57,735 nt of DNA from IMG/VR virus record IMGVR_UViG_3300010371_000007, positions 1 through 57,735 of that record; one strand, 5' to 3'. The notes beneath the pieces are model-generated. The model did no database searches. It had not been told where the DNA came from and was given only the letters and a program-made list of their open reading frames with translations. Both the position numbers and the translations under genes were made by a program. Every line of letters starts with the position of its first letter. Positions within the stretch are counted from its first letter, which is position 1. The DNA is from a virus. Of the stretch, positions 7,269 to 16,413 are shown in pieces.

Positions 7269-8697
7269 ACGCCTTGAGGCTGCGCCGCACCTGCGTGCGC
7301 TTCACGCCACCCCCGAACAGCGCGCTGCGGTTGACGCCGCCGGCGACCAGCGCGGCGTACTGCAAGGTGTCCTGAAGGTCCGACACGGGGTGCTTCTTCT
7401 CGGGCCGGTCTTCCAGCTCGCCGTTGCGCTTCGTGCGGAACCGGTACTCGCTGGTCAGGCCGCGGATCAGTTCCTTGCACCCGGGGTCGATCAGTAGGCC
7501 ATCGCTGCGCTGCAGCGTGCGCTCGACGGCTTCGATGCGCCGCATGATGTCGTTGGTAGGCGCCGGCATGACGGCGAAGCCCATGCGCTTCAGCACCTCG
7601 GCGGGCGACAGGTCGTTGATCTGTGACTTCTGGAAGCCAGCGGGATCGATCACCAGCGTGCACGGCAGCCCGACGAACCCGCGCTCGGCGAGCGCCGGGC
7701 GCAGCACCTCGGTGCCGAACCGGTCCATGCCCATGTTCTGGCCGAACAGCTCGCGCAGGACGTACAGCGTGCCGCGGGGTTGTTGCTGGCAGATCAATGC
7801 TGCCGGGTTGCGCCCTTGGTCCACGGCGATCAGCAGGGAGGGCGAGAAGTCACCGAATTGCCATGTCTGCAGTGGGAGTTCGCTGACGTGCTGGTGGCGC
7901 TTGAACGTGCCGAGGTATACCGCCTTGCCATCGAGACTGGGCGGGTATTCGCACAGCACCATCGACTTCATCCAGTTCTCGGTCGCGCCCTCGGCCAGAT
8001 CCTCGTAGTAGCCCGGTGCGAGCCACTTCACGTTCTCCGCCATCGGGTTCGGCTCGAAGCCGCCGTCCTCTTTCCGCAGCATCGCTGGCGGCTGCATGAG
8101 TGGGTTCAGCCAGCTCGGGCGGTCGACCTCCAGCAGCTGGTGCCACTCGCTGCCTTCGATGGGCATGTTCGACTCGGCCAGCACGCCGTGCCACGTGCAG
8201 CCGCCGTCCTTCATGGAGGGGTAGCGCCCCATGCGCGAGCGCAGGTCGGTGAGCAGCTGGACGGGGATCTCGCGGAACTCGGACAGCCAGCCCGCGGTGT
8301 ACTCCACGGAGAGCAGCTTGCGGGCGTCGTCGGCGTCGTCGAGGGAACGGAACACCCATTCGCTGTAGACCTGCGTGCCGTCCTCCATGCGGTAGGAGAT
8401 GACCTGCGTCATGTCTGTCTCGCGCCAGAGGATGCTCGATCCGTTGGGCGGCAGCCAGTCGTGGACGGACTTCAGCACCGAGTCTTTCAACTGCTGCCTC
8501 GTGTTGCGGACCACGGCGAAGCGCGTGCGGCGGCGACCGCGTTCGTCGGCCTTCTGCGCGTTCATGATACTCAGCAGCGTCATGATGATGCCCACCGTCT
8601 TGCCGCCGCCGATCGGACCCAGCAGGGTCGACACGCGCGAATAGCGGTAGCTCAGCATGAGCTGCGCGACGGTCGGGCTGGCCTCGTAGGTCTTCAT
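7261..8697 (-). CDS. terL: Terminase large subunit
   Basis: 478 residues. The N-terminal ATPase carries a Walker A 'GPIGGGKT' (27-34), and 'YTAGWLSEFREIP' (about 132-144) is the Walker B/catalytic-acid region typical of the T7/podovirus group. The C-terminal RNase H-like nuclease begins around 'AVDQGRNPAALIC', with a second acidic motif 'LVIDPAG'. It packages DNA into the prohead through the portal and cuts it. It follows the small subunit by four bases. The pair runs opposite to all other virion genes, which is unusual. Confidence 0.92.
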   Translation of the reverse strand: MKTYEASPTVAQLMLSYRYSRVSTLLGPIGGGKTVGIIMTLLSIMNAQKADERGRRRTRFAVVRNTRQQLKDSVLKSVHDWLPPNGSSILWRETDMTQVISYRMEDGTQVYSEWVFRSLDDADDARKLLSVEYTAGWLSEFREIPVQLLTDLRSRMGRYPSMKDGGCTWHGVLAESNMPIEGSEWHQLLEVDRPSWLNPLMQPPAMLRKEDGGFEPNPMAENVKWLAPGYYEDLAEGATENWMKSMVLCEYPPSLDGKAVYLGTFKRHQHVSELPLQTWQFGDFSPSLLIAVDQGRNPAALICQQQPRGTLYVLRELFGQNMGMDRFGTEVLRPALAERGFVGLPCTLVIDPAGFQKSQINDLSPAEVLKRMGFAVMPAPTNDIMRRIEAVERTLQRSDGLLIDPGCKELIRGLTSEYRFRTKRNGELEDRPEKKHPVSDLQDTLQYAALVAGGVNRSALFGGGVKRTQVRRSLKAFT

Positions 8698-8701
8698 GCC
8701 G

Positions 8702-9238
8702 TCACTGCTCCGAGACCACGGGACCGATCACACGCGGCGAGGCGTTCCCGCCCGGCATGATGATCGTGATCAGTGGACCGGCGCCGGCTTGGCTGGCCTG
8801 CTGGTCCTTGTGGCGGGTGATGCCGGCGACGTCCGCCAGTGAGTCGAACGCGCCCTTGCGGATGTTCGGTGCGGTCTTGGGGTCGGCCATGATCGAGGCC
8901 ATGTCGAGCACGCCGCCCTCGTTGAGCGCCATGAGCGCCTTCAGGCGCACCTGATCGACAAGCCCGTTGGCGCTGTTCGCCTCGTCGCGCGCCTCCCCCA
9001 TGAGCTTCATGAAGTGGGGATGGAACTCCAGCACCTGCCACTGCTCGGGCGTCAGGCCCATGCCGATGGCCAGCTGCAGGGGTTGGTCCAGCCCGGCTAC
9101 AATGCGGCGCGCCAGCTCGCGAGCGTCGTACTGCAGGAATCGATCCGAGACGCCCACCGCGAGCGGAGAAGCGGCTGGAAGCGTGGTGGGACCCTCGATG
9201 GCCGCAGATGTCGGCGCAGGGGTGTTGGGAACGAACAT
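8702..9238 (-). CDS. terS: Terminase small subunit (probable)
   Basis: 178 residues, directly upstream of terL in the same transcript. The start is chosen at the ATG behind GAGGAG; the longer frame upstream is antisense to the portal gene. The first 35 residues are Pro/Ala-rich; the middle (about 45-140) is helical with 'GMGLTPEQWQVLEFHPHFMKL' and 'DPKTAPNIRKGAFDSLADVAGI'. The layout fits podovirus small terminases, which recognise phage DNA and load TerL. The call rests on position and general shape, not a strong motif. Confidence 0.7.
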   Translation of the reverse strand: MFVPNTPAPTSAAIEGPTTLPAASPLAVGVSDRFLQYDARELARRIVAGLDQPLQLAIGMGLTPEQWQVLEFHPHFMKLMGEARDEANSANGLVDQVRLKALMALNEGGVLDMASIMADPKTAPNIRKGAFDSLADVAGITRHKDQQASQAGAGPLITIIMPGGNASPRVIGPVVSEQ

Positions 9239-9295
9239 GCTGACTCCTCGGGGTCGCGTCTGTATATTACCCGGAACTCGGACGGAGACGACAAC
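9239..9295. promoter_or_regulatory. Divergent control region between terS and portal
   Basis: Only 57 bases separate the divergent start codons. It contains an AT-rich core, TGTATATTAC (about 9260-9269), in otherwise GC-rich DNA. The minus strand offers TAATAT as a -10 with TTGTCG 19 bases upstream. The same TGTATATTAC also occurs at 49108-49117, as part of the site E promoter. Confidence 0.45.
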
Positions 9296-11455
9296 GTGGC
9301 CACCCCCCTCCTGCGCGGCACCTTGGGTGTACCCGTCCCGGCAACGTCCGACGGCGGCGCCATGGGTGGTATGGGGTCGAGCGCTGACCCAACAGATACC
9401 ACGGCGCCATCGTCCGCCGCCAATGAATCGATCGCCTCGGGCCTCGCGAAATACATCCGCGACGCCTACGAGGCATCCCGCGACACGCGCAAGCTGCGCG
9501 GCGTGGACGATGACCTGCTTGCCGCCCTGCGCGCCTCGCGCGGCGAGTACGCCCCGGACAAGCTGAAGCAGATTCAGGACTCCGAGTCGACGGACGTGTT
9601 CCTGCGGCTGGCCGCCAACAAGATCCGAGGCGTCGCCGCGGCGTTGCGCGACGTCTACACATCCACGGATCGACCGTGGGGGATCGAGTCGACGGCCGAG
9701 CCGGAGATGCCGCTCGACACCGAGACGGAAAGCATGATCGCGCAACTGCTGCAGACCGAGGTTCGGCAGGCGCAGAACGACGCGGCAGCCAGCGGCCAGC
9801 CGATTCAGCTGACCCCGCAGATGCTGTTCGCACGCCGGCGCGACCTGCGCGACATGCTGTATCAGCACAAGATGCAGGACTCCACGCAGGCACTGCGACA
9901 GCGCGAGAACCAGCTGGACGACCTGCTGCAGCAGGGTGGGTTCTACTCTGCGCTTTGGTCGTTCCTGCAAGACATCGCCACATTCCCCTACGCCGTGCTG
10001 AAGGGACCGGTGGTGTACTACCGCAACCAGATGCACTGGGAAGGTGGGAAGGCCGTCGTCAAGAACGAGCCGACCATGACGTGGGAGCGGTGCTCACCGT
10101 TCGACGTCTACGTCGCGCCATGGTCCCAGTCGGCGCAGGACGGCTACATCGTCCATAAGCAACGGATCAACCGGCAGGCGTTGCAGTCCCTGATTGGGCT
10201 GCCGGCCTACGACACCGATGCGATCAAGTCGATCCTCGACCGTCAGCCGGAGTCGTTCAAGGACTGGTTCTCGTACACGGAGTGGGAGCGCTCGGTGCTG
10301 GAGCAGCGCGAGTCCGACCAGACGCAGAGCTACCGCACGGACGCCGTGGACCGGCCGTTCCCGATGCTGGAGTTCCATGGCAGTGTGAGCGGCGACCTGC
10401 TGATCGACTGGGGTATGGACGCGAAGGATGTCCCCGATGCCACGCAGGATCTGAACATCACGGGCTGGCTGATCGACGACACGGTGATCGGTGTGCGCAT
10501 CAACCCGCACCCGCTCGGCAACAAGCCGTTCTACATCGACTCGTTCGAGCGCGTGCCCGGCAGCGTGATCGGCCTCGGCGTCCCGAAGATGATCGAGGAC
10601 ATCTGCGACGCAGGCAACGCCACGTTCCGCGCGCTGATCAACAACATGGCGATCGCCAGCGGCCCGCAGGTGGCCGTGAACGAAGGTCGGCTCGACCCCG
10701 AGGAGAAAGACCTCACGATGTTCCCGTGGAAGGTCTGGCCATTCACGGATGACCCCATGGGCCAAGGCAGCCAGCCGCCGATCAATTTCTTCCAGCCCAG
10801 CTCGAACGCCAACGAGCTGATGGGTGTGTTGGAGAAGCTGATGCAGATGGCGGACATCTTCAGCGCCATGCCGCAGTTCATGCAGGGCGACCCGCAGGGG
10901 ATGTCGACGATCGGCCGCACATCGAGCGGCTTGTCGATGCTCATGGACGCCGCGAACCGCACCATGAAACAGGCGGTCACCAGCATCGACAAGAACGTGA
11001 TCGAGCCGGCCGTCATCGACCTGAACATCTACCTGTCGCTGACGCGGCCCGACCTCGTGGACGACGGCGACATCAACGTGGTGGCGAAGGGCGCCACGCA
11101 GCTCGTGCAGCGCGACCAGCTGCGCATGCGCCGCGCGCAGTTCCTGCAGGTCACGGCGAACCCCACCGACCTTGCGATCGTCGGCCCGCAGTTCCGCACG
11201 GAGCTGATCAAGGAAATGGCCAACGACCTGCAGCTGCCCACCGACTCCATCGGCCGCGGCGTGCCGCAGATGGGCGTGGCGCCCGGTCAGGGCGCACCCG
11301 GCCAGCCGCCGCAGCAACCCAACCCTCCGGCGCCGGGTGGCGCCATGGGTGGTCCGTCTGGCCCCGGCACCCCGCCGTCGGCGCAGGCGCCCAACGTCCC
11401 GGCGACGCCGGCACCGCAACCCGCCGCCGATGGCGCGGCACCACCGAAGGCATGA
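9296..11455 (+). CDS. Portal protein
   Basis: 719 residues from a GTG behind GGAG; the upstream part of the open frame is antisense to terS. Large podovirus-type portal. Helical core with 'KMIEDICDAGNATFRALINNMAIASGPQV' broken across the crown region, then 'FMQGDPQGMSTIGRTSSGLSM' as the conserved part near the clip/stem. The last 80 residues are Pro/Gly/Ala-rich and probably disordered. Forms the dodecameric ring at one capsid vertex through which DNA is packaged and ejected. First gene of the main rightward morphogenesis operon. Confidence 0.9.
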   Translation: MATPLLRGTLGVPVPATSDGGAMGGMGSSADPTDTTAPSSAANESIASGLAKYIRDAYEASRDTRKLRGVDDDLLAALRASRGEYAPDKLKQIQDSESTDVFLRLAANKIRGVAAALRDVYTSTDRPWGIESTAEPEMPLDTETESMIAQLLQTEVRQAQNDAAASGQPIQLTPQMLFARRRDLRDMLYQHKMQDSTQALRQRENQLDDLLQQGGFYSALWSFLQDIATFPYAVLKGPVVYYRNQMHWEGGKAVVKNEPTMTWERCSPFDVYVAPWSQSAQDGYIVHKQRINRQALQSLIGLPAYDTDAIKSILDRQPESFKDWFSYTEWERSVLEQRESDQTQSYRTDAVDRPFPMLEFHGSVSGDLLIDWGMDAKDVPDATQDLNITGWLIDDTVIGVRINPHPLGNKPFYIDSFERVPGSVIGLGVPKMIEDICDAGNATFRALINNMAIASGPQVAVNEGRLDPEEKDLTMFPWKVWPFTDDPMGQGSQPPINFFQPSSNANELMGVLEKLMQMADIFSAMPQFMQGDPQGMSTIGRTSSGLSMLMDAANRTMKQAVTSIDKNVIEPAVIDLNIYLSLTRPDLVDDGDINVVAKGATQLVQRDQLRMRRAQFLQVTANPTDLAIVGPQFRTELIKEMANDLQLPTDSIGRGVPQMGVAPGQGAPGQPPQQPNPPAPGGAMGGPSGPGTPPSAQAPNVPATPAPQPAADGAAPPKA

Positions 11456-11459
11456 TCCC

Positions 11460-11627
11460 ATGGCACAGAAGGCAAACCTCGGCACCGGCAAGTCGAAAGT
11501 GATCAGCAGCAAGACCTCGCAGACACCGACCCCGGTCAAGACCCCCACCCTGAAGCCGTTCCCGGCGAACAAGTCGGGCAACAAGAACGGCAACAAGCGT
11601 CAGGCGCCGTCGGTCACCGTCTCGTGA
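11460..11627 (+). CDS. Small basic protein between portal and scaffold
   Basis: 55 residues, rich in Lys, Ser, Thr and Asn (begins MAQKANLGTGKSK) and probably disordered. The start lies four bases after the portal stop, and its end overlaps the next GTG. No family recognised. High GC3 and tight packing in the operon support it being real. Confidence 0.6.
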   Translation: MAQKANLGTGKSKVISSKTSQTPTPVKTPTLKPFPANKSGNKNGNKRQAPSVTVS

Positions 11628-11863
11628 GTGACCTGACGGTCCCGAAGGCGTACAGCAAGGAAGCCCAGCTGCGGCTGACCGAAGCGGTTTGCGCCCTTCG
11701 GCTCAGCCCGGCGTTCAAGGTCGTCCTGACCTGCATGGAAGACCTGCTCGCGCAGCAGAAAGATGCACTCGTCACCAACACGTCAGCGGCCGTTCCGAAC
11801 CTCCAAGGTCGGGCACAACAGCTGAACGACATCATCGCTATCCTCAACAGGAAAAATACCTAA
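11624..11863 (+). CDS. Small helical protein upstream of scaffold
   Basis: 79 residues from a GTG overlapping the previous stop (GTGA). All-helical, with 'LRLSPAFKVVLTCMEDLLAQQKDA'. The stop overlaps the ATG of the scaffold gene (TAATG), so translation is coupled on both sides. Unknown function; position suggests a capsid-assembly accessory role. Confidence 0.65.
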   Translation: MSDLTVPKAYSKEAQLRLTEAVCALRLSPAFKVVLTCMEDLLAQQKDALVTNTSAAVPNLQGRAQQLNDIIAILNRKNT

Positions 11864-12921
11864 TGGCTACCCCCCAGCGCGTACGCGACGCCGCCCGTGA
11901 GGCGGACGAACAGATCACGGCGATCCAGAACGCGGATGGCGTACCGGACGATGGCGCCCCGGCGCCCGATGGCGCGCCGCGTGACCCCGATACCCAGTTC
12001 GGCGTAGGCCAGCAGGTCACGCAGATCGGTGGCGACGGCGCACCGCCGTCCGGCACGGGTCCGATCACGGCCGAGGCGTACGCACAGCTGCAGCAGCGGC
12101 TGGCGACGCTGGAGGGTAACTTCAACCGCACCAACGCCGAGCTGGCGGCCGAGCGCGGCCGTTCGCAGACGCTGGAGCGCATGCTGGAGCGCCGGGTCGA
12201 GCAGCCGCCTGCCGCGCCGGCGCCGGCCGCGCCGCGGTCCAGCGTGACCGAGCAGGAGATCGAGGAATACGGCGCCGACCTGACGGACTTCGTGCGCCGT
12301 ATCGTGGGCGATGGCGTCCGGCCGCTGCTGGACAAGATCCAGAGCATGGAGTCGGCGCTGGCCGGCGTGCGCAACACCTCCGAGGCGACGGCGCAGGTGA
12401 CCCGGAACACGGTCGAGCAGCAATTCGCCGCGCGCATGAACCAGCTGGTGGTCGATGCGCAGGGCGCTCCCGACTGGGAACATATCAATCACATGCACGA
12501 AAGCGGTGACACGCGGTTTGTTGACTGGCTGCAAAAAGTCGGTGAAGATAGCGACGAGCCGAGGTTGGGCATCATCCAGCGAGCTTTCCAGAGGGGGGAC
12601 GCTGACCGATGCGCTCGGATGATCAATCGATTCAAGCAGGACGTGGGAATGGCTGACGGCAATGCCCGTCCAGCCGCCACGCCTCCGCCGGCGAATCCCG
12701 CCGCTGCGCTTGTGTCCCCCTCAGCCTCAGCTGCCTCGACGTCGCCCGGCCGCAATGCGCGGCCGCAGCGGACGTACACGGTGGAAGACGTCAACCGTCA
12801 CTACGACGAGAAGACGAAGGGCAAGTGGAAGGGTCGCGAAGCGAAGTGGCAGGAGATCGCCGACGACATGGACCGGGCAGTGGCGGAGAGTCGGTTTGCC
12901 GACTCCACGCGCCGCCGGTAA
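11863..12921 (+). CDS. Capsid scaffolding protein
   Basis: 352 residues. Acidic, Pro/Gly-rich N-terminus, a coiled-coil segment (about 65-110), an Ala/Pro linker, a helical central domain (about 125-265), another Ala/Pro linker and a Lys/Arg-rich C-terminal helix ending in RRR. A basic C-terminal helix that binds the coat protein is typical of phage scaffolds, as is the place just before the coat gene. It should fill the prohead and leave before DNA packaging. Confidence 0.8.
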   Translation: MATPQRVRDAAREADEQITAIQNADGVPDDGAPAPDGAPRDPDTQFGVGQQVTQIGGDGAPPSGTGPITAEAYAQLQQRLATLEGNFNRTNAELAAERGRSQTLERMLERRVEQPPAAPAPAAPRSSVTEQEIEEYGADLTDFVRRIVGDGVRPLLDKIQSMESALAGVRNTSEATAQVTRNTVEQQFAARMNQLVVDAQGAPDWEHINHMHESGDTRFVDWLQKVGEDSDEPRLGIIQRAFQRGDADRCARMINRFKQDVGMADGNARPAATPPPANPAAALVSPSASAASTSPGRNARPQRTYTVEDVNRHYDEKTKGKWKGREAKWQEIADDMDRAVAESRFADSTRRR

Positions 12922-12949
12922 CGCGATCCGCCACTACTGAGGAGCCATC

Positions 12950-13873
12950 ATGGCCGTCTATCCCATCGCCGCAGGGCAGCCGGATTACTCCGGTAATATC
13001 ATCCCGACCCTCTGGTCGCGCAAGCTGCTGGAGCGCTTCTACGACGCCGCTGTCGTCCCCGCGATCTCGACCACCGACTACCTCGGTGAGATCAAGAACA
13101 TGGGCGACACCGTGGTGATCAACCAAGTACCGGACATCACCATCACGCCGTACAAGATGGGTGACAACCTCACCAATCAGCGGCCGACGCAGACCACGCT
13201 GGACCTGATGATCGATCAGGGCAACTACTGGTCGTTCATCCTCGACGACGTCGCCGATGCGCAGGCCATGTTCAACATGACCGGCCCGTGGGCGGACAAC
13301 GCGTCCGAGAAGATGAAGATCACCGTCGATACCGAGGTGCTGGCGTTCCTGCGTACCCGCGCGGCCGCGGCGAACAAGGGCGCGACGGCGGGCCGTATCT
13401 CGGCCAACATCAACCTCGGTGCCACCGGTGCACCGCTCTCGCTGACGCCGGCCAACATCATCGACACGATCATCGATCTCGGTCTGGTGCTGGACGAGCA
13501 GAACATCCCCGAGACCGGCCGCAAGCTGGTCATGCCGATGTCCTACGCGGCGATGCTGAAAAAGTCCGACCTGCGCAACGCGTCGATCACCGGTGACACG
13601 GTGAGCGTGATGCGCAACGGCCTGCTCGGCACCATCGACCGGTTCGAGATCTACGGCTCGAACCTGATGCCGACGGCGGTGGAAGGCGCGGCCACCGCGT
13701 CGTACATCTACGCGATCCACCCGATGGCGCTGACCTTCGCCACCCAGCTGGTGAAGTCGGAGACCATCCGGTCGGAGAGCACGTTCGGCACGATCATGCG
13801 CGGCCTGCAGGTCTACGGCCGTGGCGTGCCGCAGCCGACGGCGCTCGCCACCGCGTATGCGGTGAAGGGCTAA
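12950..13873 (+). CDS. Major capsid protein
   Basis: 307 residues behind a strong GAGGAG site. The sequence shows the order usual for HK97-fold podovirus coat proteins: N-arm 'IIPTLWSRKLLERFYDAAVVPAI', 'GDTVVINQVPDI', a central 'DVADAQAMFNM' and C-terminal 'YAIHPMALTFATQLVKSE'. The scaffold upstream and an intrinsic terminator downstream fit a highly expressed structural gene. Confidence 0.88.
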   Translation: MAVYPIAAGQPDYSGNIIPTLWSRKLLERFYDAAVVPAISTTDYLGEIKNMGDTVVINQVPDITITPYKMGDNLTNQRPTQTTLDLMIDQGNYWSFILDDVADAQAMFNMTGPWADNASEKMKITVDTEVLAFLRTRAAAANKGATAGRISANINLGATGAPLSLTPANIIDTIIDLGLVLDEQNIPETGRKLVMPMSYAAMLKKSDLRNASITGDTVSVMRNGLLGTIDRFEIYGSNLMPTAVEGAATASYIYAIHPMALTFATQLVKSETIRSESTFGTIMRGLQVYGRGVPQPTALATAYAVKG

Positions 13874-13904
13874 GCGTAGCGAGGTTTCTCGCAGCGTGAC
13901 CTTA

Positions 13905-13930
13905 CCCCCGGCTTCGGCCGGGGGTTCTTT
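13905..13930 (+). terminator. Intrinsic terminator after the capsid gene
   Basis: CCCCCGGC, a TTCG tetraloop, GCCGGGGG and then TTCTTT, 31 bases after the coat stop codon. It would lower expression of the genes downstream relative to the coat protein. Confidence 0.88.
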
Positions 13931-13948
13931 CCGGCCCATGGAGGCGTC

Positions 13949-14287
13949 ATGTCCAAGATCGAAGAGAAAGTCGAGGCATTGTTCTCGCACTACCTGCACA
14001 AGCCGAGCGGTGAAACCGTCGCGGCACTGAAGTTCCCGGCGGGGTACGAGGACCGCAATCCGGGCGAGTTCGAGGGCGTTGCAGGCACCGAGAAGGCTGC
14101 TGCCACGCCGCCGCTGCCCGCCGACCCCGTGCCCGCCGACCCCGTGCTGCAGTTCGAGCCTGCGCCCGCTGACCCCGTGCCCGTCGAGCCCGTGCTGCAG
14201 TTCGAGCCTGCGCCTGCTGACCCCGCGCCCGTTGATCTGGCGCCTGCCGCCGGCGATACTGGCGAGGAAGAAATTTCCACCGAGTAA
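13949..14287 (+). CDS. Pro/Ala-repeat protein
   Basis: 112 residues. A short N-terminal domain (1-50) precedes a low-complexity tail built from 'PVLQFEPAPADP' repeats. Good GGAGG before the ATG. Family not recognised. The place between coat and adaptor genes suggests a minor head or head-neck protein, with the repeat as a flexible extension. Confidence 0.65.
   Translation: MSKIEEKVEALFSHYLHKPSGETVAALKFPAGYEDRNPGEFEGVAGTEKAAATPPLPADPVPADPVLQFEPAPADPVPVEPVLQFEPAPADPAPVDLAPAAGDTGEEEISTE
14144..14239 (+). repeat. Two 48-bp in-frame tandem repeats
   Basis: Units starting GTGCTGCAGTTCGAGCC at 14144 and 14192, 48 bases (16 codons) apart, coding for 'PVLQFEPAPADPxPVx'. Shorter ADPVP echoes lie upstream. 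Confidence 0.75.
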
Positions 14288-14298
14288 TCGAGGACGCC

Positions 14299-14664
14299 AT
14301 GGGTTACAAGGTCTCTGATCTGCTGGATCGCGTTCGTCAGGTCCTCCAAGATCAGGACCAAGGGCGTGGCTTCCGATACCCCACGAGCGATCTCGTGGGG
14401 TATCTCAACGATGCGGTGTCCGAGGCGAAGCGCCTCCGCCCCGACATGTTCGTCGGCACGTTCCAGCTCAGCCGCAGCTTCGTTTCGACCGACCCCTCGA
14501 CTGACTACTCGGCGGTTGACTTCCCCCTAGCCGATACGTGCTTCAGCGCCTGCGTTGGGTATGTCGCCGGCTGGGCGGAGATCCGTGATGACGAGTTTGC
14601 CGTCGACGGCCGCGCGATGACGTTCATCACGGCGTTCACGCAGAAACTGATCGGAGCCGCGTGA
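14299..14664 (+). CDS. Head-tail adaptor-like protein (DUF6682-like)
   Basis: 121 residues. Starts 'MGYKVSDLLDRVRQVLQDQD' and has 'DLVGYLNDAVSEAKRLRPDMF', the pattern of short helical adaptor proteins that sit below the portal in podoviruses. Its stop overlaps the ATG of the next gene. The family assignment is from memory of the pattern and is moderate. Confidence 0.65.
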   Translation: MGYKVSDLLDRVRQVLQDQDQGRGFRYPTSDLVGYLNDAVSEAKRLRPDMFVGTFQLSRSFVSTDPSTDYSAVDFPLADTCFSACVGYVAGWAEIRDDEFAVDGRAMTFITAFTQKLIGAA

Positions 14665-15311
14665 TGGCGAACTTCAAGGATTTCTACGACTACATCATGC
14701 CAGTGCTCCGCGGTGTCGATGCGCCCATGGTGGACTTCGAGTTGCGCAAGGCGATCCGTGATTGGCAGCGCTCGACGACCATGTGGCGTGAGGCTGTCCC
14801 GCTCACGTTCCAGCCCGGCGTGACGGACTACCGCGTCGAAGCGCGCGACGGCGGCCTCATTGCGGGCATTCTGTCGATGCCCTACCCGACGGACCCATCG
14901 CGGTCGATGCCGTCGGTGGTCGAGTCCCATCGCTGGCCGGAGGGCTACTTGCCTGAGCCCGGCACGCCAGATGGCTGGTGGCAGCTGTACCCCGGCGTCA
15001 TCCGCATCAACCGGCCGCCGGATGCTGCCTACCCGGTCACCGTGTTGATCTACAAGCAGCTGACGCAGGACCCCGCGGACGACTACGTGCCCGACGACCT
15101 GTTCGACGACTACGCGGAGAAGGTCGCGTCCGGCGCGCTCGCGCAGTTCTTCGCGATGCCTGCCAAGCCGTGGCGCGACACGTCCATGGCCAGCTACCAC
15201 ATGATGAACTTCACCAAGGCGAAGCAGGCACTCCGCGCCAAAGTACGGCGTGGTGGTGCGACGGCGCAGCCGCGCGTGAAGGCACCCACCTTCGCCGGCA
15301 GGATTCGTTGA
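14664..15311 (+). CDS. Head-tail connector or tail component
   Basis: 215 residues from the ATG overlapping the previous stop; a GTG three bases upstream adds one residue. Features: 'FYDYIMPVLRGVDAPMVDFELRKAIRDW' at the start, a beta-rich middle and 'DDLFDDYAEKVASGALAQFFAMPAKPW' near the end. This layout recurs downstream of adaptors in podovirus genomes. The exact role (upper tail ring or adaptor) is inferred from position. Confidence 0.65.
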   Translation: MANFKDFYDYIMPVLRGVDAPMVDFELRKAIRDWQRSTTMWREAVPLTFQPGVTDYRVEARDGGLIAGILSMPYPTDPSRSMPSVVESHRWPEGYLPEPGTPDGWWQLYPGVIRINRPPDAAYPVTVLIYKQLTQDPADDYVPDDLFDDYAEKVASGALAQFFAMPAKPWRDTSMASYHMMNFTKAKQALRAKVRRGGATAQPRVKAPTFAGRIR

Positions 15312-15312
15312 C

Positions 15313-16413
15313 ATGGCCAAGTACCTCTACGCCAACAATGCGCGCAGCTCGTTGCTCGGCAACGTCGCACCGACGGACCCCGCCATCACGCTGCCCAACG
15401 GCGACGGCGCGCTGTTTCCGATGCCGGCGGCTGGCAAGACGTTTCTTTTGACGATCGAGGACATCACAGGCAATATCGAGATCGTCGAGTGCACCGCGCG
15501 TACGGCGGACACGCTGACCGTGACTCGCGGACGCGAGGGAACACTCGCTCGCGCGTTTTCTGCCTCGACGCTGGTCGAGATGCGGATCACTGCAGGCATG
15601 CTCGGCAACATCGACTGGACGGCGTTCGCTGGCACCGCGAATGGTGTCGCGACGCTCGACGGCGACGCAAAGCTCCCGATCGCGCAGTTCGACACGCCGC
15701 TGCAGACGTTCGGCGATGCGCGCTGGAATGCAAAGCTCAACTTCACGCCCGTGCAGCAGGGTGGTGGCGCAGGCCAGCTGACGAACAAGGTTTACGTGGG
15801 GTGGAATGGCGCGGACGTAACGATGCAGGTCGACGCCACGGGGATGGGCGCTATCGCATCGAAAGCGTGGGTCGCGACCACGACCGTTGCGAACGCGAAC
15901 AAGCTCACCAACGCGCGAAACATCGCACTGACCGGGACGGTCACAGGCAGTGCGAACTTCGACGGCTCTGGCAACATAGCGCTCGCGACGTCGATCGGTG
16001 CCGCAGCGCTTTCGACGGCGATGACCAACGGGCTCGATGCGGCGCTCGCCGCACGCCCGCAGAACAACGCGACGAATGCTGCCAGCATCACGTTCACTGG
16101 CACGATCACGGGCGGCTCTGTGATCGACAGTTCCGACATGCGGATCAAGGAAAACATCGACAGCATGGCGCTCGACGACGCCGTGGGCATCGTCATGCAG
16201 TCGCGCCCGGTGCGCTACCACAACCTGCAAACGGACCGCGCTGACTTCGGGTTCGTTGCGGACGAGCAGGCGGACGTCACCCCCGAGCTGATCTTCGAGG
16301 GTCCCGGCGACAAGAAACTCAAGGGTATGGCTTACCAGCGGATGACGTCACCGATCACGCGCGTCTTGCAGGCGCTTATCGAAGACGCACGCTCGCGCGG
16401 AGTGCAGATCTGA
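15313..16413 (+). CDS. Tail fibre/spike with S74 self-cleaving chaperone domain
   Basis: 366 residues. The N-terminal part is a small beta domain (1-90), the middle a repetitive beta/Ala-rich stalk, and the C-terminus (about 275-366) an intramolecular chaperone of the endosialidase type (peptidase S74). 'SSDMRIKENI' has the Ser and Lys of the expected catalytic pair, and 'VRYHNLQTDRADFGFVADE' follows as in that family. The chaperone trimerises the fibre and is then cut off. This is a second appendage, separate from the 2364 fibre. Confidence 0.85.
   Translation: MAKYLYANNARSSLLGNVAPTDPAITLPNGDGALFPMPAAGKTFLLTIEDITGNIEIVECTARTADTLTVTRGREGTLARAFSASTLVEMRITAGMLGNIDWTAFAGTANGVATLDGDAKLPIAQFDTPLQTFGDARWNAKLNFTPVQQGGGAGQLTNKVYVGWNGADVTMQVDATGMGAIASKAWVATTTVANANKLTNARNIALTGTVTGSANFDGSGNIALATSIGAAALSTAMTNGLDAALAARPQNNATNAASITFTGTITGGSVIDSSDMRIKENIDSMALDDAVGIVMQSRPVRYHNLQTDRADFGFVADEQADVTPELIFEGPGDKKLKGMAYQRMTSPITRVLQALIEDARSRGVQI

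Noticed and set aside
2364-16413. Diversity-generating retroelement acting on the tail fibres
   Set aside because: No reverse transcriptase and no template/variable repeat pair with A-specific changes were seen.
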